DNA of 64,000 bases from Manduca sexta (GCF_014839805.1 NC_051124.1:7130001-7194000); one strand, 5' to 3'. Shown: positions 50,397 to 62,739, numbered from the stretch's first letter. Program-made: numbers and translations. Notes: generated by a model from the letters alone, not told the origin.

Positions 50397-53300
50397 CTAC
50401 TCATAAACTTTTTCTTCTGAACTATCATCATTGAATACATGAATAATGTAATCGTAAATACTATAATGCTTTTTCGGTGTCACTGGCGAAAAAACTGGCT
50501 CGGTAATGTTATAGTTATAATTTTGTGGATCGTCGTGCGCTGCTGAATATACTTCTTGGTCATTAAAGGGATTATTATTAATTATTTCCTCGCTTAATTC
50601 ATCTTTCTCTAATATAACTTTACCTACTTTTGGATCTATGTTTTCTACTGACACTTGAGCTTCAGTAGTAGAAGTAAATTCTTTTCGAGAATAATCTTTC
50701 CGGTAAATATTTTTATTCTGCGTGAAGTTTCCTTTTTTTCCGTATTGTGCTTTTTTTGCTTTATAGTCAAAAGGTGGCTTTCTTTTTGCGGCATAGTCAA
50801 AACTCGAAGAACCTAGTTTGAACATTGAACCCTGTTGAAATTTTAGGTCATCGATGTCTTTATTATACAGGGCTTCTTCACTGACGATATCTCTCTGCAA
50901 TACTTCTTTATTAACTTCCATTTCTAATTTTTTCACTGGAACTTCCACTATAGCAGTAGAAGTATATTCATTTTGAGAAAACTCCTTGGGGTAAACATTT
51001 TTATTTTGATCAAAGCTATCTTTCTTTTCATATAGATTCTTCTTTGCTTTGTAATCAAAAGGTGTCTTTCTTTTTGCAGCATAGTCAAATTTCGAAGATC
51101 CAAGTTTGAATATTGAAGCCTCTTGAAATTTTACGTCATCATCATCATTATTATATAGAGCTTCGTCACTAATGTCATCTTTCTCTAATACTCCTTTATT
51201 AAATTTCATTTCTAATTTTTCCCTTGGATCTTCAACTTTAGCAGTAGAAGTAAATTCATTTTGATAAAATTCCTTGGGGTAAATATTTTTATTTTGATTA
51301 AAGCTATCTTTCTTTTCATATTGATTCTTCTTTGCTTTATAATCAAAAGGTTGCTTTCTTTTGTAGCATAGTCAAAACTAGTAGAACCTAATTTAAATAT
51401 TAAATCCTCGTCATCGTTTAAGTCATAATTTTCCTCAAAACTATCCATAAAACCTTCTCGTTCTTTTGATTCATATTCTTTGAATTCTGTAGAATCTTCT
51501 TTTTTTCCATACTGGCCTTTTTTTGCACTGTAATCAAAAGGTTTCTTTCTATTTCCATCATAGTTTGGTTTCGAAGACGGATCATAAGTGTCCGTTCCAT
51601 ACCACTTTTTGGTGACACCAGGTCCACCATAGTTTTCAACTTTACCTTCCCCTTTATGTGTGACAACAATTTCTTTAACCATCGCATTTGGCAATTCAAA
51701 TAATTGTTTATCCTGCACAACTAAGTCAAGAGGGTATCCGGGACTCATTATAGCTTTATTAAATTCCATACTCTTCAGAGAATGCATTACACCGGTAGAA
51801 TATTTAGCATACGGTGCAACAAATACAAAAATTTGGAGTGGTACACCTTTCATTGTGCCTCTTGGGAGTATCAATCTTGCTGGGTATCCGATTTGTGAGT
51901 CGACGGTTTTAAGAGGCAAAGAGTCTAAACCAAATTCAGCGTCTTCAACTTTCTTGCGTAAATTTCTTAAAGACATAAAATCTTCAGAGAAATGTTTCAT
52001 GTCGTCGGATGTTCTTGAAATAATATTTGAACCAATTTTGAAGCGGTACTCAAATCTGTCAAGCAGAACAAATGAATTTTTCTTTTTTGCTAGTTCTCCG
52101 GGCAATATTTTCGGACCCAGATAAACTTTAACCACACCTCTTTGTGTTACTAATGACGAGACGTTGATTTTAATTGAGAATGGTCTGTGATTTAACCTAG
52201 GTTGTGCAATTTTGATTTGGTACGTAGAATTGTCGGCAGCGCTTTTCAATGCATCCGTTGCATCAAACTCAAAGTAATCGTAAAACGTCATAACTTTTTT
52301 AACATCCACATTGATCACTTCTACCCCAGGGAAATAAAGTTCATTTCTTGCGTATGAAGGTAATAATTTAAGCGCCTCGTCCACCATGTCAACTATTTTT
52401 TTGTTCATTTTCCAAAATATTGGATCCCTTAGCGATGTCATATAATGTTCTAAAACCGAAGGACACCTAGAAAAAAAAATTACATAATTTTATTAATTTA
52501 GTAAATAAGTTTATGAAAATTCATCACATTGTACAATTTTATGCATTCTTAAATTACCCGTTATCGCTGTGAGCTTTGCCAAGGAGCTGCCGTGCCAAAG
52601 TCTCATAACTTCTGTCACCCGTTACAAGGATTTCCATTAAGTGATTCAATATTTGAGTTTTATTGTACCCAGCATCTCTCTGCAAGTATTTCAACTTAAA
52701 TAAATCATTATTGCTCTCCACGCGCTCATGGACGTTTATGACACGTTGAGCATAAATATAAATGTTAGTTTTATTACTTTAATGCTTACCATATGGCTTA
52801 CAACCGTTCCAATGTTGTTCTCAATGGTCTGTAACAATGCAACGTCTTCATTGTCTGGCAACTGTACAGGTGACGGTCTAGAAATAAATTCGTTTCCGTT
52901 TGTATATATTAACATCGGATCGTAAGGAACATCAAACAAAGTGGGATCGTTCCAGGCCCAACTTTCAAGCTCTGGCAATCCATTAGCATATCTCTCTAAA
53001 TTATATCTGGCCATGAATTGCTTCATCATTTGATATACGTCCTCTCCGTATCGTCCATCAATGCCTATATTGAACCAAGGTGCTTGTTTAAGTTTTCTAA
53101 TAAAATAATAAGAATTTAAACCGATATCTTCACGGAAATACGCCAGTTTCGATTCATCGTTATTGTCATAGAAGATTGATGTGTAATTAGCATCCAGTTG
53201 GTACGCGTTGCCTTCGACGTGGACGCCCTCAGACAGTTCTATGTTTACACCGCCAGCTAATTTGGTTCCTTCCAATATAACATCCTTACGTATGAAATAG

Positions 53301-54570
53301 TTGGGTAATAATTCATATGGAGCAGGTACTACTAATCTTTCAGTATCTTTCCTATTTGCGATTGCCAAGTAAATGGCATCTAGGTATAAACCACAATTTA
53401 AATTTTGTCTTGCCCATGCTGCTCCCTTGAAGAAAATATCAAAGTTTTTGGCATAGTATAAAATATCATATATTACTTCAAGTTCACTAAGGTGATCAAT
53501 ATTATATTCAGTAAATATTTCTCCTTTCGGTAAAAATCCTTTTCCGTTTTTCAATTTCTGGAAGTTAGGTAACGCGTCTGGTTTCTGAAAATATCCACAA
53601 AATTATTTATAAATTTTGAAATAATCCAGCTTCCCAAGTATATTTGAAATGTGTTTTTTTATTTATTTTACCCAATAATTTTCAGTTGTTAACTCCGATG
53701 TAAATTCTTGTGCTGTTCTAATAATAACCGGGTCGCTGCTGTCTTCACATACGTTTTCAAATAATGGAAGAACTAGTTTCTGTAAATGCATCCATTGTGG
53801 TGGAGCTGTAAATATATTGTAAAAATATATTGTATTAGCAAAAATACATGAGCAAAAGAGATACTTTCTCTAGCCATTTTTGTTTATTGTAAAAGAGATG
53901 TAACAGATAAGTGTCACTTTAACGTACGTAGAAATTAAATTAATTTATTTGTACAGGTATAATTATAATGGCATCAAGAAAAATATTTGTTTAAAATCTG
54001 TTCTAGTCACACTTTGATGCCATCGTTTAGATTAAACACTTTCCGACGTGTTCTATCTGATCTCATCTGATCTGATAAGCGAAAGTGTGTCTTATTATCT
54101 AAATAGCGCACGGTTTTTTTTTGCTTTGTATGAAAAGACGAGCTTGCCGTTCGCTGGATGGTGAGCGATACGACGATATACAGTAGAGACACCATCCAAC
54201 ACATTGAATTACAAAGTATTGTTTGGTATTCCAATGCGTTCGCCATCCTGAGATATGAGATGTTAAGTCTTATTATGTCTAGTAGTTACACGGGCTACAA
54301 TGTTCTTCAAACAGGAACACAACACTGACTACAGACTCTTGCTTGGCGGCAGAAGGAAATTATATTTTTTATATTTTTCGTTTAAAGAATTAAATATTAA
54401 ATAGTATAAGGGTATTTCTACTTCAGGCTTTCGATATGGTACAGTCATTGAATAATAAAAACGAATTATGATTAGGACTTACCATTATTTGACGATGGTC
54501 CAGTAGGAACTTTAATTAAATACCCTGAAGTCCCGACCAGGAACGTTACAACTATTGTTAATGCTTTCAT
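50397..54570 (-). CDS. Divergent hexamerin with tandem-repeat C-terminal extension, frame broken
   Basis: Exons in transcript order: 54570-54483, 53805-53672, 53584-52790, 52724-52558, then exon 5 from 52466. Exons 1, 2 and 4 are 88, 134 and 167 nt, exactly as in arylphorin beta; phases 1, 0, 0, 2. Signal peptide MKALTIVVTFLVGTSG. The hexamerin core (about 670 residues) shows [47 protein letters not shown] and LRDPIFWKM; all CuA-type His positions are lost. A Lys/Tyr/Asp-rich extension with three 96-residue units follows. As read, exon 5 stops at 51212 (812 residues) because unit 1 has T4 at 51359-51362 where the other units have T5. The other frame is open to 50397, about 1,084 codons in all. 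Either an assembly error or a real truncation. The start of exon 4 uses a weak acceptor (CATGAG) but its length supports it. A TATA box and initiator are present upstream. Confidence 0.8.
50535..51398 (-). repeat. Three tandem 288-bp (96-residue) coding repeats
   Basis: The anchor 'catagtc' (complement of the GACTATG in FDYA) occurs at 51367, 51080 and 50792: spacings of 287 and 288 bases. Each unit reads FKLGSxxFDYAxKRKxPFDY, then KAKK, QNKNxYxKEF, an acidic EALYNxDxDD stretch and KFQ. A degenerate partial unit (KKPFDYSAKKGQYGKKEDS) precedes them near 51490-51560. The one-base deficit in the first spacing is the frameshift noted in the gene entry. Confidence 0.9.
54112..54352 (-). repeat. 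Family B copy in intron 1 of the repeat-tailed hexamerin
   Basis: Minus copy: 'gacgagcttgccgttcgctg' near 54137, 'ggtattccaatgcgttcgcc' near 54224, 'cttcaaacaggaacacaaca' near 54304 and 'cttgcttggcggcagaag' near 54337. The host intron spans 53806-54482. Confidence 0.7.
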
Positions 54571-54582
54571 ATTGTATCGCAA

Positions 54583-54620
54583 ACTGTGTTGTTTGAACTA
54601 AGTTCTCCAATTTATATAAA
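54583..54620 (-). promoter_or_regulatory. TATA and initiator of the repeat-tailed hexamerin
   Basis: TTTATATAAA at 54620-54611 and, about 30 bases downstream on the minus strand, ACAGTTT at 54587-54581, like the ACAGTTGG initiators of the two arylphorin genes. The leader would be about 15 bases before the ATG at 54570. Confidence 0.7.
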
Positions 54621-54799
54621 ACGTTAGAGTTCATAGACATACGAAGACTAAATATTGATAAAGCAGTTGAATGCACTGATGTTATGAACTATTGTGCAGA
54701 ATGACATAAAGGAGATTCGGTCAATAGTCTCAAATCTCTCGGAATTGAAAACGTATTGAATAATGTTTACAATTGTTTACATATCGGTACATAATAGTA

Positions 54800-55075
54800 T
54801 GTCTACATCGGTGGCGTAGTTGTTGTTGTACGACTGCAGTACTCACGTCTCGGGTTTGATGCCTTGGTCGGGCAAAGTCATAGTGGCGTATACTCGGTAT
54901 CAGTGCGTTGTCTGGACGACGTGCCTGATATGGCAATAGGCTCGCCCTCTGTCACATCATGGGATGGAATACAGATAGCTGAAAGTGAGTGCAACAGTTG
55001 CGCACCTGACTACCCATTTGTAGATAAAAATCATGAGTGTGTATGTGAGTGTATAAGCTATAATCCTAAATAGGA
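54800..55075 (+). repeat. tRNA-headed SINE, family A
   Basis: Head 'tcggtggcgtagttgttgtt' near 54810, degenerate B box 'cgggtttgatgccttggtcg', body 'tggcaataggctcgccctct' near 54931 and 'tcacatcatgggatggaata' near 54952, tail to about 55075. The frame at 54864-55073 is this SINE. Confidence 0.7.
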
Positions 55076-56934
55076 CTGGCTGGTATAAGACACTCTTTGT
55101 TTCTTAATAATGTTAGATTCGTAAAAGATACTACTCGATATTTGAAATTCAAAAAGTTACATTGATCAAATTCGATTTTAAACGACGAAGGATATCAGGG
55201 TAAAATAAAACAAATTCTCTTGAGGTATATTGTCTAGTAATTAGCCCGTATAATATATTTTTGTAGGTGTTTTGCAAAAGGCATTAATTATTATCATAGT
55301 TCCAATTAATTCATGTTACGGTGAATAAACTTATTAATATAATACAGGGAGATAAGAATGTGAGAATAATATATTATGATACTTAGTGCATAATAAGATT
55401 ATATAGTAATAGGTAAGTATATTTCAAAAATTAACCTTAATATAAATATGACGTGTCTGGTATTTTAAAATATCTTAAAGGTAATATAGTACTTAAAGAC
55501 ACACATGAAACAATATACTTGACTTAAAACAACACTTTAACATGAGTTATACTCACTATAAATATAAAAGATAGCTGAGTAAGTTTCGGAAAAAATAAAC
55601 AGTATAAAAAAGGAATGTTAATTTTATAAGCCATGAGGCCAATACTAATACATGAAGAGAATTTGTCGGAGCGGCAACATACTTTCAATCAGAAACACAC
55701 TTTAATAATAATAATATGTTGTATTAACTATCAAAATTATAAGTAATCAGAAACCAAAAACCGGGATTTTTGGCGTAAATATTTGCTATTCATGGATGAT
55801 CTTTTGGCACAATGTTAGCAGTGACAAAGATGAATATGTGGTTTCATTTGGTAATGCAATGTAAAAAGACCCTGTTTATGTTACTGAAAAAGCCCGAATG
55901 TCAGTTAATTTTAGATCATGCTGGTACACTATAAAAGGACATTGTCGAAAACGGCCCCAGAACCAACAAAGGTGTGACTAGCACCATAATTATTTATGTA
56001 TTTTTTTATATTATTTGCAAATATGTGTATAAAACGGACAAGCTGCTACATCCAAAATGAATATATAAAAGTATTGTAACGACTTAAAGTCAAAGTCGCC
56101 GACATGTTTACAACTAATTGAGTATAGAGATGTACCGGTTCGACAAAACGATAAATCTAATTACCGATAATTAATTATTGAAACATTTTAAAATATTCGA
56201 TTTGTGAGGCGATATGTTCTTTAATTATTATAATAATATTTAATCGAGCAGTGGATGCGTCTCAAATAAATAAGTAGTTAGTTTTAGAACTAAATTGATT
56301 ATAGATCAAGTCGTCTACGAAAAAAGTTCTTGTTTTAGTTTTTAATTCATATTGATTTACTTTTTTTATTTAGATTCTATATTAGCGACCCGCCCTGTCT
56401 TCGTACAGATAGCAGAGCATAATATATTATGCGAACATTTATTTTTCTGTCGTACAAAATATTTATGAATCATACATATAAAAAGTAGCGTTCTTCTCTC
56501 TTTATCCATCCGGGAGCCTCAAACTCTCTCCATATTAAACTACTATCGGATCCGCCCGTGTGAAAGATTTTCCGGAATAAGGGTCCCTCTAAATATTTTT
56601 CCGAATAAAAATAACCCTATGTTGAATAAAATCGATTTTTGTATAAATGATCGATATAATCGATCCAGAATCTAGTCGAGTAGTATCCCTAATTCTTACT
56701 TCATTGTTCAATTCAATTTAATGTCACTCAAACTTCACTCATCAAAGACAAATAAACTAGACTCTCACTTTCCATATAATATATTATAATTCTCTGACTC
56801 TCACTATATCATTGACGATTCGGATATTATAAAGACTCTGTGCGATTGATTACGATATCGACATACACTGGCTGTGATTTCTGGACTTTGTGAACTGATG
56901 TAACAATTTACCTGGCATTGATAACGGATACGAA
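55076..56934. other. Intergenic
   Basis: AT-rich. A decayed non-LTR-like fragment begins near 56385 ('agcgacccgccctgtcttcg'), the same family as the start of the window. No gene recognised. Confidence 0.45.
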
Positions 56935-57502
56935 ATGGAAATTGCTTTTTGCATTAATTGTGGCTCTGCTGGCGGGTCCATAGTGTTGGAGAACGAGCAG
57001 ATTCGCCATTGTATACAACAATGGACAGCGCCTCGTTTGGTAAGCACTTTTTTCTGTAATCGTACAAGTTTAACTGCCGCCAAACTTCTAGTTCGCTCCT
57101 CAGTTCCTGTTCTTGGTAACTGCGTGGAGACAGCGAACAGTCTGTATACTACCTACTACACACTTTAGCATGTGGCTGTGGCAACTTAAGAGCAAACTAG
57201 CAAGTATATTGTTGATTAAAAAACGTGTGTCATATGCTTGAAGGTTTTTTACATTTAATTCAGCTGGAAGATTTGAATACATAAATCTGCTTTCCGTGTG
57301 ACACAATATTAATATATTGCCATTCTATTTTGAGCATAATGTTTGTTTGTTTTTTTTTCAGGTTGTAGCCCTTGATCTTATATGTACAGCATGTCGGACC
57401 ACGGCCCAAGAGCCTATACATACTTCAGCTGTAACTATGTTAGTAGAAGCTGCGTGCTCTGTAATAGAATGTTGGAACTCCAGACTCGCTCACATCAAAT
57501 AA
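56935..57502 (+). CDS. Small Cys-rich two-exon candidate, possibly a relic
   Basis: Exon 1 56935-57039 begins MEIAFCINCGSAGGSIVLE, then RHCIQQWTAPRL, and ends at a consensus donor (gtaagc). A strong polypyrimidine acceptor (T-run, 'cag' ending at 57361) opens exon 2 at 57362: VVALDLICTACRTTAQE, with a stop at 57502; 81 residues. Two CxxC pairs with an RHxIQQWxxPR spacer look like a zinc-binding module that I have seen in many moth predicted proteins but cannot name. Downstream, another frame gives SCVLCNRMLELQTRSHQI, which reads as the next module, so a frameshift near 57410-57440 may have ended the gene early. Protein-like spelling across a good intron supports past coding; present function is doubtful. 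Confidence 0.4.
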
Positions 57503-59397
57503 TTCCATTAAGGACAAATACTCCACATCATGTTTATAGCAGAAATGTCATTTTAGAAAGACTTGCACCATTGGAGGTACATATAATGAAAGATTATATT
57601 CATTTAACTAATATGGTGATTGGCAAAACTGAATTGATAAATATTACCATAACAACAACCCTCCTGCACAATACTCAGATAATATTTTATAAAACAATGT
57701 AGGTGATGAGGAAATAAATAATATGAACTGAAAATATTTTTTTATTTGTTTAATTTAATCCTACATGCCCTAAGAGTCTACCAAAAGTTTGTTAAATATG
57801 CCATGCCTCTGATGAAGCGTGAATGCTCAACAGTGCGCTCTCTGTCTGTCTCTTCGAGGAATACGTACGTATACATAGAAAATACATAAAATCTGAAGGG
57901 TACTCTTAGAGGATGTAAATACTATAACTACATATTAGGTACCTTTTACTTATAAAAATTATATGAATCAAGTCTTAAAATAGCCTGATTTAAGTAAAAA
58001 TAATCAGATACCTACATAGTGATGAATCTTTAGGGCTTATATATATTAGATAGGTACTTATATCGATAAAAATCATAGTGAAAGCGTAAATGATAGGACT
58101 ATAATCTGTCTTGAACATTGAAAAGCTTTCAATGTTTACTATCAATTATAACCTCAAAATCTCATCATTTTTTTGGATTAATGCGATATCCCAGCTTGTC
58201 CGTTTTATAAATAATATGTCATGAGAATTTATTAATGATTCTAAATATTACAAACATTTTTCCATTGCTGTTGGTTCCAGGGCGAATTATGTATGGGCAC
58301 AGAACAATGTCCTTTACCAATGTGAGATGTAAGGATTCTTATATACAAAAGATTTTTTTTCTGACTTTTACCATTATATTTTGTCTGACTAATTAAATTT
58401 TGGTTCAGGCTCAGATAAGGCAATCTGGGTAAAAGATTGGGCAACGAAACAATGTATTTATTTCTTAATTATTTATTTTAATCAGACCATCAGTCAAGCT
58501 CTTATGTTGCGCCAAATTATTTTTTTATCAAAACAAAAACTTTTTTTACCTATAACGTGCACAAGAGTTTAATGCATAAAATAATTAATATTTTTCTAGA
58601 TACATAGATTCTTACATAAAATTGCTTACAAAATCTTATTATATTGAATACAGAAATAGCTTTATTTGAAATTTATAATATTATACACCATTAACTCCTG
58701 TTAGCACATTTATAAGAGTGTCTAAAACATCAAACAAGAATGATTTGTAACTATCGCTAAGGTAAGTAAATCCTGTAACACATTTCAAATAAATGTTGGC
58801 GCTAATTAATGGGTTTTGTTTATGGACATCGCAGACGTTCTAAAACGGGCAAGGGAAGCATTCCTTATAAATGTCATGGATATCTTTATAATATATTGCA
58901 ACCTAACTTCAAATTGCATTAATTTTTCAAACCAATAAATTTTTACCAATCCGTAGGATCCTTGTTTGTAAAAATTTCGATAACTTTGTCGGTAATTAGG
59001 TAGGTATTATTTGTTGTTTTTGTTTTTAATAAATTGCGTCAAAGTGACCGCGTTGTGGCTGCATGTGGTAAATATAGTACGTTTCAAATCTCGACTTACA
59101 AAAAAAGTGCTATAATTAACGATCTTCAGGACGATGTCGGCATGATAACTTATTTGGAGTGATTTTACCATGCTGCCTCAATTGCACGGTTATATTTTTC
59201 ACCATGAAGGTATCTGGTATAAAATACATAGCGATTACCTCCCGTCACCCATCCGTAAGGTTTAATTGTAATAGATTGCCTGCATACCCTCAAATTGCAA
59301 CCTTATTCCAATTTAATAAATTTGAAAAACAAACACTGTCCCTTTTAAAAGTGTTAGGCGGTTGAGTCGAAACATAATAAATATTCTTGCCTGAAAA
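57503..59397. other. Intergenic, nothing recognised
   Basis: The start (57503-57702) may hold the frameshifted remainder of the Cys-rich candidate. The rest is AT-rich with no gene or clear repeat. Confidence 0.4.
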
Positions 59398-59480
59398 TGG
59401 GATATTGAGTCAGTAGGAGAGGAGGCCCGTGCCCAGCAGTCGGTAGTATATACTACAGGGCTGGTATTATTATATTTTTT
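59398..59480 (+). repeat. SINE family C, 3' end only
   Basis: 'ggaggcccgtgcccagcagt' near 59420, 'tatactacagggctggtatt' and an ATT-rich tail match the last 80 bases of family C. Confidence 0.65.
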
Positions 59481-61118
59481 TCATTAAGCATTAGCTACCC
59501 GACAGACTTTGTCCTGTATTAACTATGAATTTGCAGCGCGCATTCTGTCAATCGCTGACAGTTATCTCAAACCACTGACAATTATGTAAAATGAATATTA
59601 TTAAGCTTTCTTAATTTTTTACTATTACGGTCATATTTCTTTATTTTTTATTTTATAAGAACCTTCTCCTGATAATAATTAACACAATAAAAAAAATGTT
59701 AAAATGTTCCATCCGTTCACGCGTGATGCGATGACCTAAGGAAATTAATAGAGATTCATTTTTATATATATCGACGTTTATAAACTATTTTGCGAGCATA
59801 TAAATGCACTACTCTAAACAACAATAAAAAAACAAATTGTATTTTTTTCCTTTCTCTGTATCAAGTACTGTACTGTTGTTTATACATTAAACAGATTTTG
59901 AAAAGAGCAACACCAGTTTCTTGCCCGTTCTTCTCTGGTAAGAACTGCTATTCGAACTGGTGGTAAATGATGGTAGTAGGTGATCTAAATGATGTATAAT
60001 ATTTTACAGATTCAAATAAATTATTCATTACATTTATTATAGATTTCTGTCCATATCCGGTAGGTATGTTATCATACTTTGCAACAATGTTGCATTCGGA
60101 TACAAGGGAATTTTTTTAATCAGTCAGGTCACGTCTCATTGTTATCGAAAGTGTCTGAAATTGTTGAAAAATATTATTCAACTTTAACCTTTAACGATAA
60201 TGAAAGGTGATTCAATTTTGTTTGTTATGCGTGATAGAGGAGTAATCGCGGGCCCAGCATGCTGATTACAGTCTGCCTAATGTTTTGATTCTAATCATTT
60301 ACTGATTAGTGATGTTTGCAAATAATATTAAAAATACATATTTTAACATGGTATTGTAATGTTTGTATAAATACTAGATAAGCTTTATTTTTGGGCGGAT
60401 TTTCTGTTTTTTTTTTTTATTTTAGTTGTGGGTTGTGGTCATTACAAGTATTTGATAGCTTATAAATTGAAATGTTCCTAGTTAATGAACCTAGAAAAAA
60501 TATGAATCAATAATGTTTTACCAAATCATTTTATATAATAGACTTAAAGCACCCAGGAGTAATACAGCTTCTTAAAAGTGAAAAGAAATCAAAATCGGTA
60601 TAGTAGTTCCCGAGATTAGCACATTCAAACAAACAAGCTCTTCAGTAGGTACATATTATTATAGATTAAAATAGTTCCGAACATGTACTTGCAGTCTGCA
60701 CCTGTCACTATATTATGAACTCAAATAATCTAACTTATGGAAAACGTAGTCTTATAATTTACTTATGTATTTTGTAAATACCAATAAAGTAATAATTAAA
60801 TAATGTTTTTTATTTGACCATTTGGCAACTACAGGCGGACGTTTCATCTACAATACTTTTTTGTTTCATGAAAAGCATGTTTCATCTTAAAATCTTTCGT
60901 AGAGATTTTATACTATGTTGGGCCAAGGTTATACCTTGTACCCGTAATGGCTACATTTGTGTAAAAACCTTTTATAACTATGTAGTAAGTTTTTCGTTAA
61001 ATAATACACTCCGTCACATGAAAATCTGTTAGTAATTTAAATACAACTAAAGTAGATACCATCGAATAACATAGATAATATTATATTTGTTTGTTGATTT
61101 TTCTAAAAATGTAACACG

Positions 61119-61182
<64 letters not shown>

Positions 61183-62019
61183 TTGGCCACCAACAATTGT
61201 TTACACTATTACCTATGAATTAAATATAAAAACTAATACAATTAAGTTGCACAAATGTAACAATTATTTAAAGGTTGGCACAGCATGCAATAAATCCCCA
61301 ATTATGTGTAATTCATAATCCTCCGATGACTTTGGCGTAAATACGTATGCACATTCGTTTAAATGTTGATAACTTGTTTTACTGACACCTAGCGGCCTAT
61401 TGTCAGACTATTAATATAGTGAGTAGAAGCTTACAATTTAGTTTTTTAGAATAGAATATAGGAATAGAATATAGATGGCGCTGCAAGTGTATTTCGGTCG
61501 AAAACAGAGGCGTGTTTTTATAAAATCTAAGTACCCGATGAGAGTCCATCCATAATTATCTTATGCGTATAATGCATAGGTAAATTATTATAAAATTACT
61601 TTTATCACTGAGGAATTTCATAAACTTTGGGATTTATTGGTAATTACTAGGTAAGTATACCTAAGTCTGCATCCAGCAACTTCCTACGACTTTTATCAGG
61701 TTGTCGTCTATATGAAATTAGTTTTGCCCTTGATGAGCTCAGAAACTAGATAAGGTGGGCGAGAACCGAATCACTGCAGAGATATTGAATGCGGACGAAC
61801 CACTGGTATCGAAAATCACGTCTTTTTTGAACACACACACGATTTCATTCCCGAAGTGATAGGCACAACTGATGCACCTACTTTCTGTCCCATGTTGTGA
61901 TAGGAGGCGGGCCTATTCATATCGGATACAAATTGTAGACTATGAGCTGATATCGAAAGAAAAAAATCCTATATCAGTTTGCCCGACCGAATTTTATTTT
62001 TTCAAAATATTAGTATAAC
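59481..62019. other. Intergenic with transposon debris
   Basis: Fragments seen: non-LTR-like 'gctacccgacagactttgtc' near 59492; a non-LTR 3' end at about 60590-60670 ('atcaaaatcggtatagtag'); 'agatggcgctgcaagtg' near 61473; and a minus family A partial at about 61840-61990 ('atttcattcccgaagtgata'). No gene recognised. Confidence 0.4.
61120..61178. repeat. (AT)n microsatellite
   Basis: About 59 bases of uninterrupted AT dinucleotide, the longest simple repeat in the window. Confidence 0.95.
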
Positions 62020-62260
62020 GAGTTCTGAACTTCGGGTCCATGGAAGTTAAGAATTTTGAATTACAAATCACTCCGTTCGTGATCCCGAAACGTTAGATGT
62101 TTTCTTACAATGCCCTATAATGATTACACAAAGTAGTTACAATGTTATTCAGCCCGAAACCCAACAACAATAGTGCTTCTATAGTATTAATTAGTGGTAA
62201 AAATAGACAACAGTATAAAACCACCAGCTGAGCTCTTACATACCTACGAGACCTAGCAGC
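62020..62260 (-). repeat. Family B copy, diverged
   Basis: Minus copy with 'tgaattacaaatcactccgt' near 62058, 'gttattcagcccgaaaccca' near 62143 and 'gctcttacatacctacgaga' near 62232, in the family B order but strongly decayed. Confidence 0.5.
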
Positions 62261-62574
62261 TCCATCTCAATCCATTCTGTTTGAGGATGTGACCTTTCAG
62301 CCACGGAAATAGGATTGAAATAGAACTATTTTTGAAGAAAAAGCATATCGTTAGATCCACACTGAGCCTTGTTTATTAGCATTTTTCAAAGCTTATTGCC
62401 AATTTTTTCGAGCGCAACCTAAATGAACTCCAGTATGCCGAAAAAGTGTCATTATGATACAAATAAGTTTCAAGGTAAATCTACGGATTAGTGAATAATT
62501 AAGTAAAAATACTTTTCTTTGTTTATCGAAAGTTTGAAATAACGTGTAGACCAACTTAGTTTGTGTGCAGTGCG

Positions 62575-62655
62575 AGGTAAAACGTGGTGAAAAAGGAGTG
62601 CACTAATTGCACCTCTGCCTACTTCTTCGGACATAAAAGGCGTGAATGCGTGTTT
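62575..62655 (+). repeat. SINE family A tail fragment
   Basis: 'gcacctctgcctacttcttc' near 62609 corresponds to the 3' part of family A; the head is absent. Confidence 0.5.
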
Positions 62656-62739
62656 AATCTAATTATATAAAGTTGACGAGTTTGTTTGTTTGTTTGACAA
62701 CGCTGATGATGAAAATTGTTTTAGTGTTGGATAGCCTAT

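Noticed and set aside
50397..51209. Separate gene starting MKFNKGVLEKD
   Set aside because: The Met is internal to the 96-residue repeat pattern; the frame is the continuation of the upstream hexamerin after the one-base deficit, and it has no promoter or signal peptide.
51660..52124. 154-codon plus-strand frame
   Set aside because: Antisense to exon 5 of the repeat-tailed hexamerin; no family signature.
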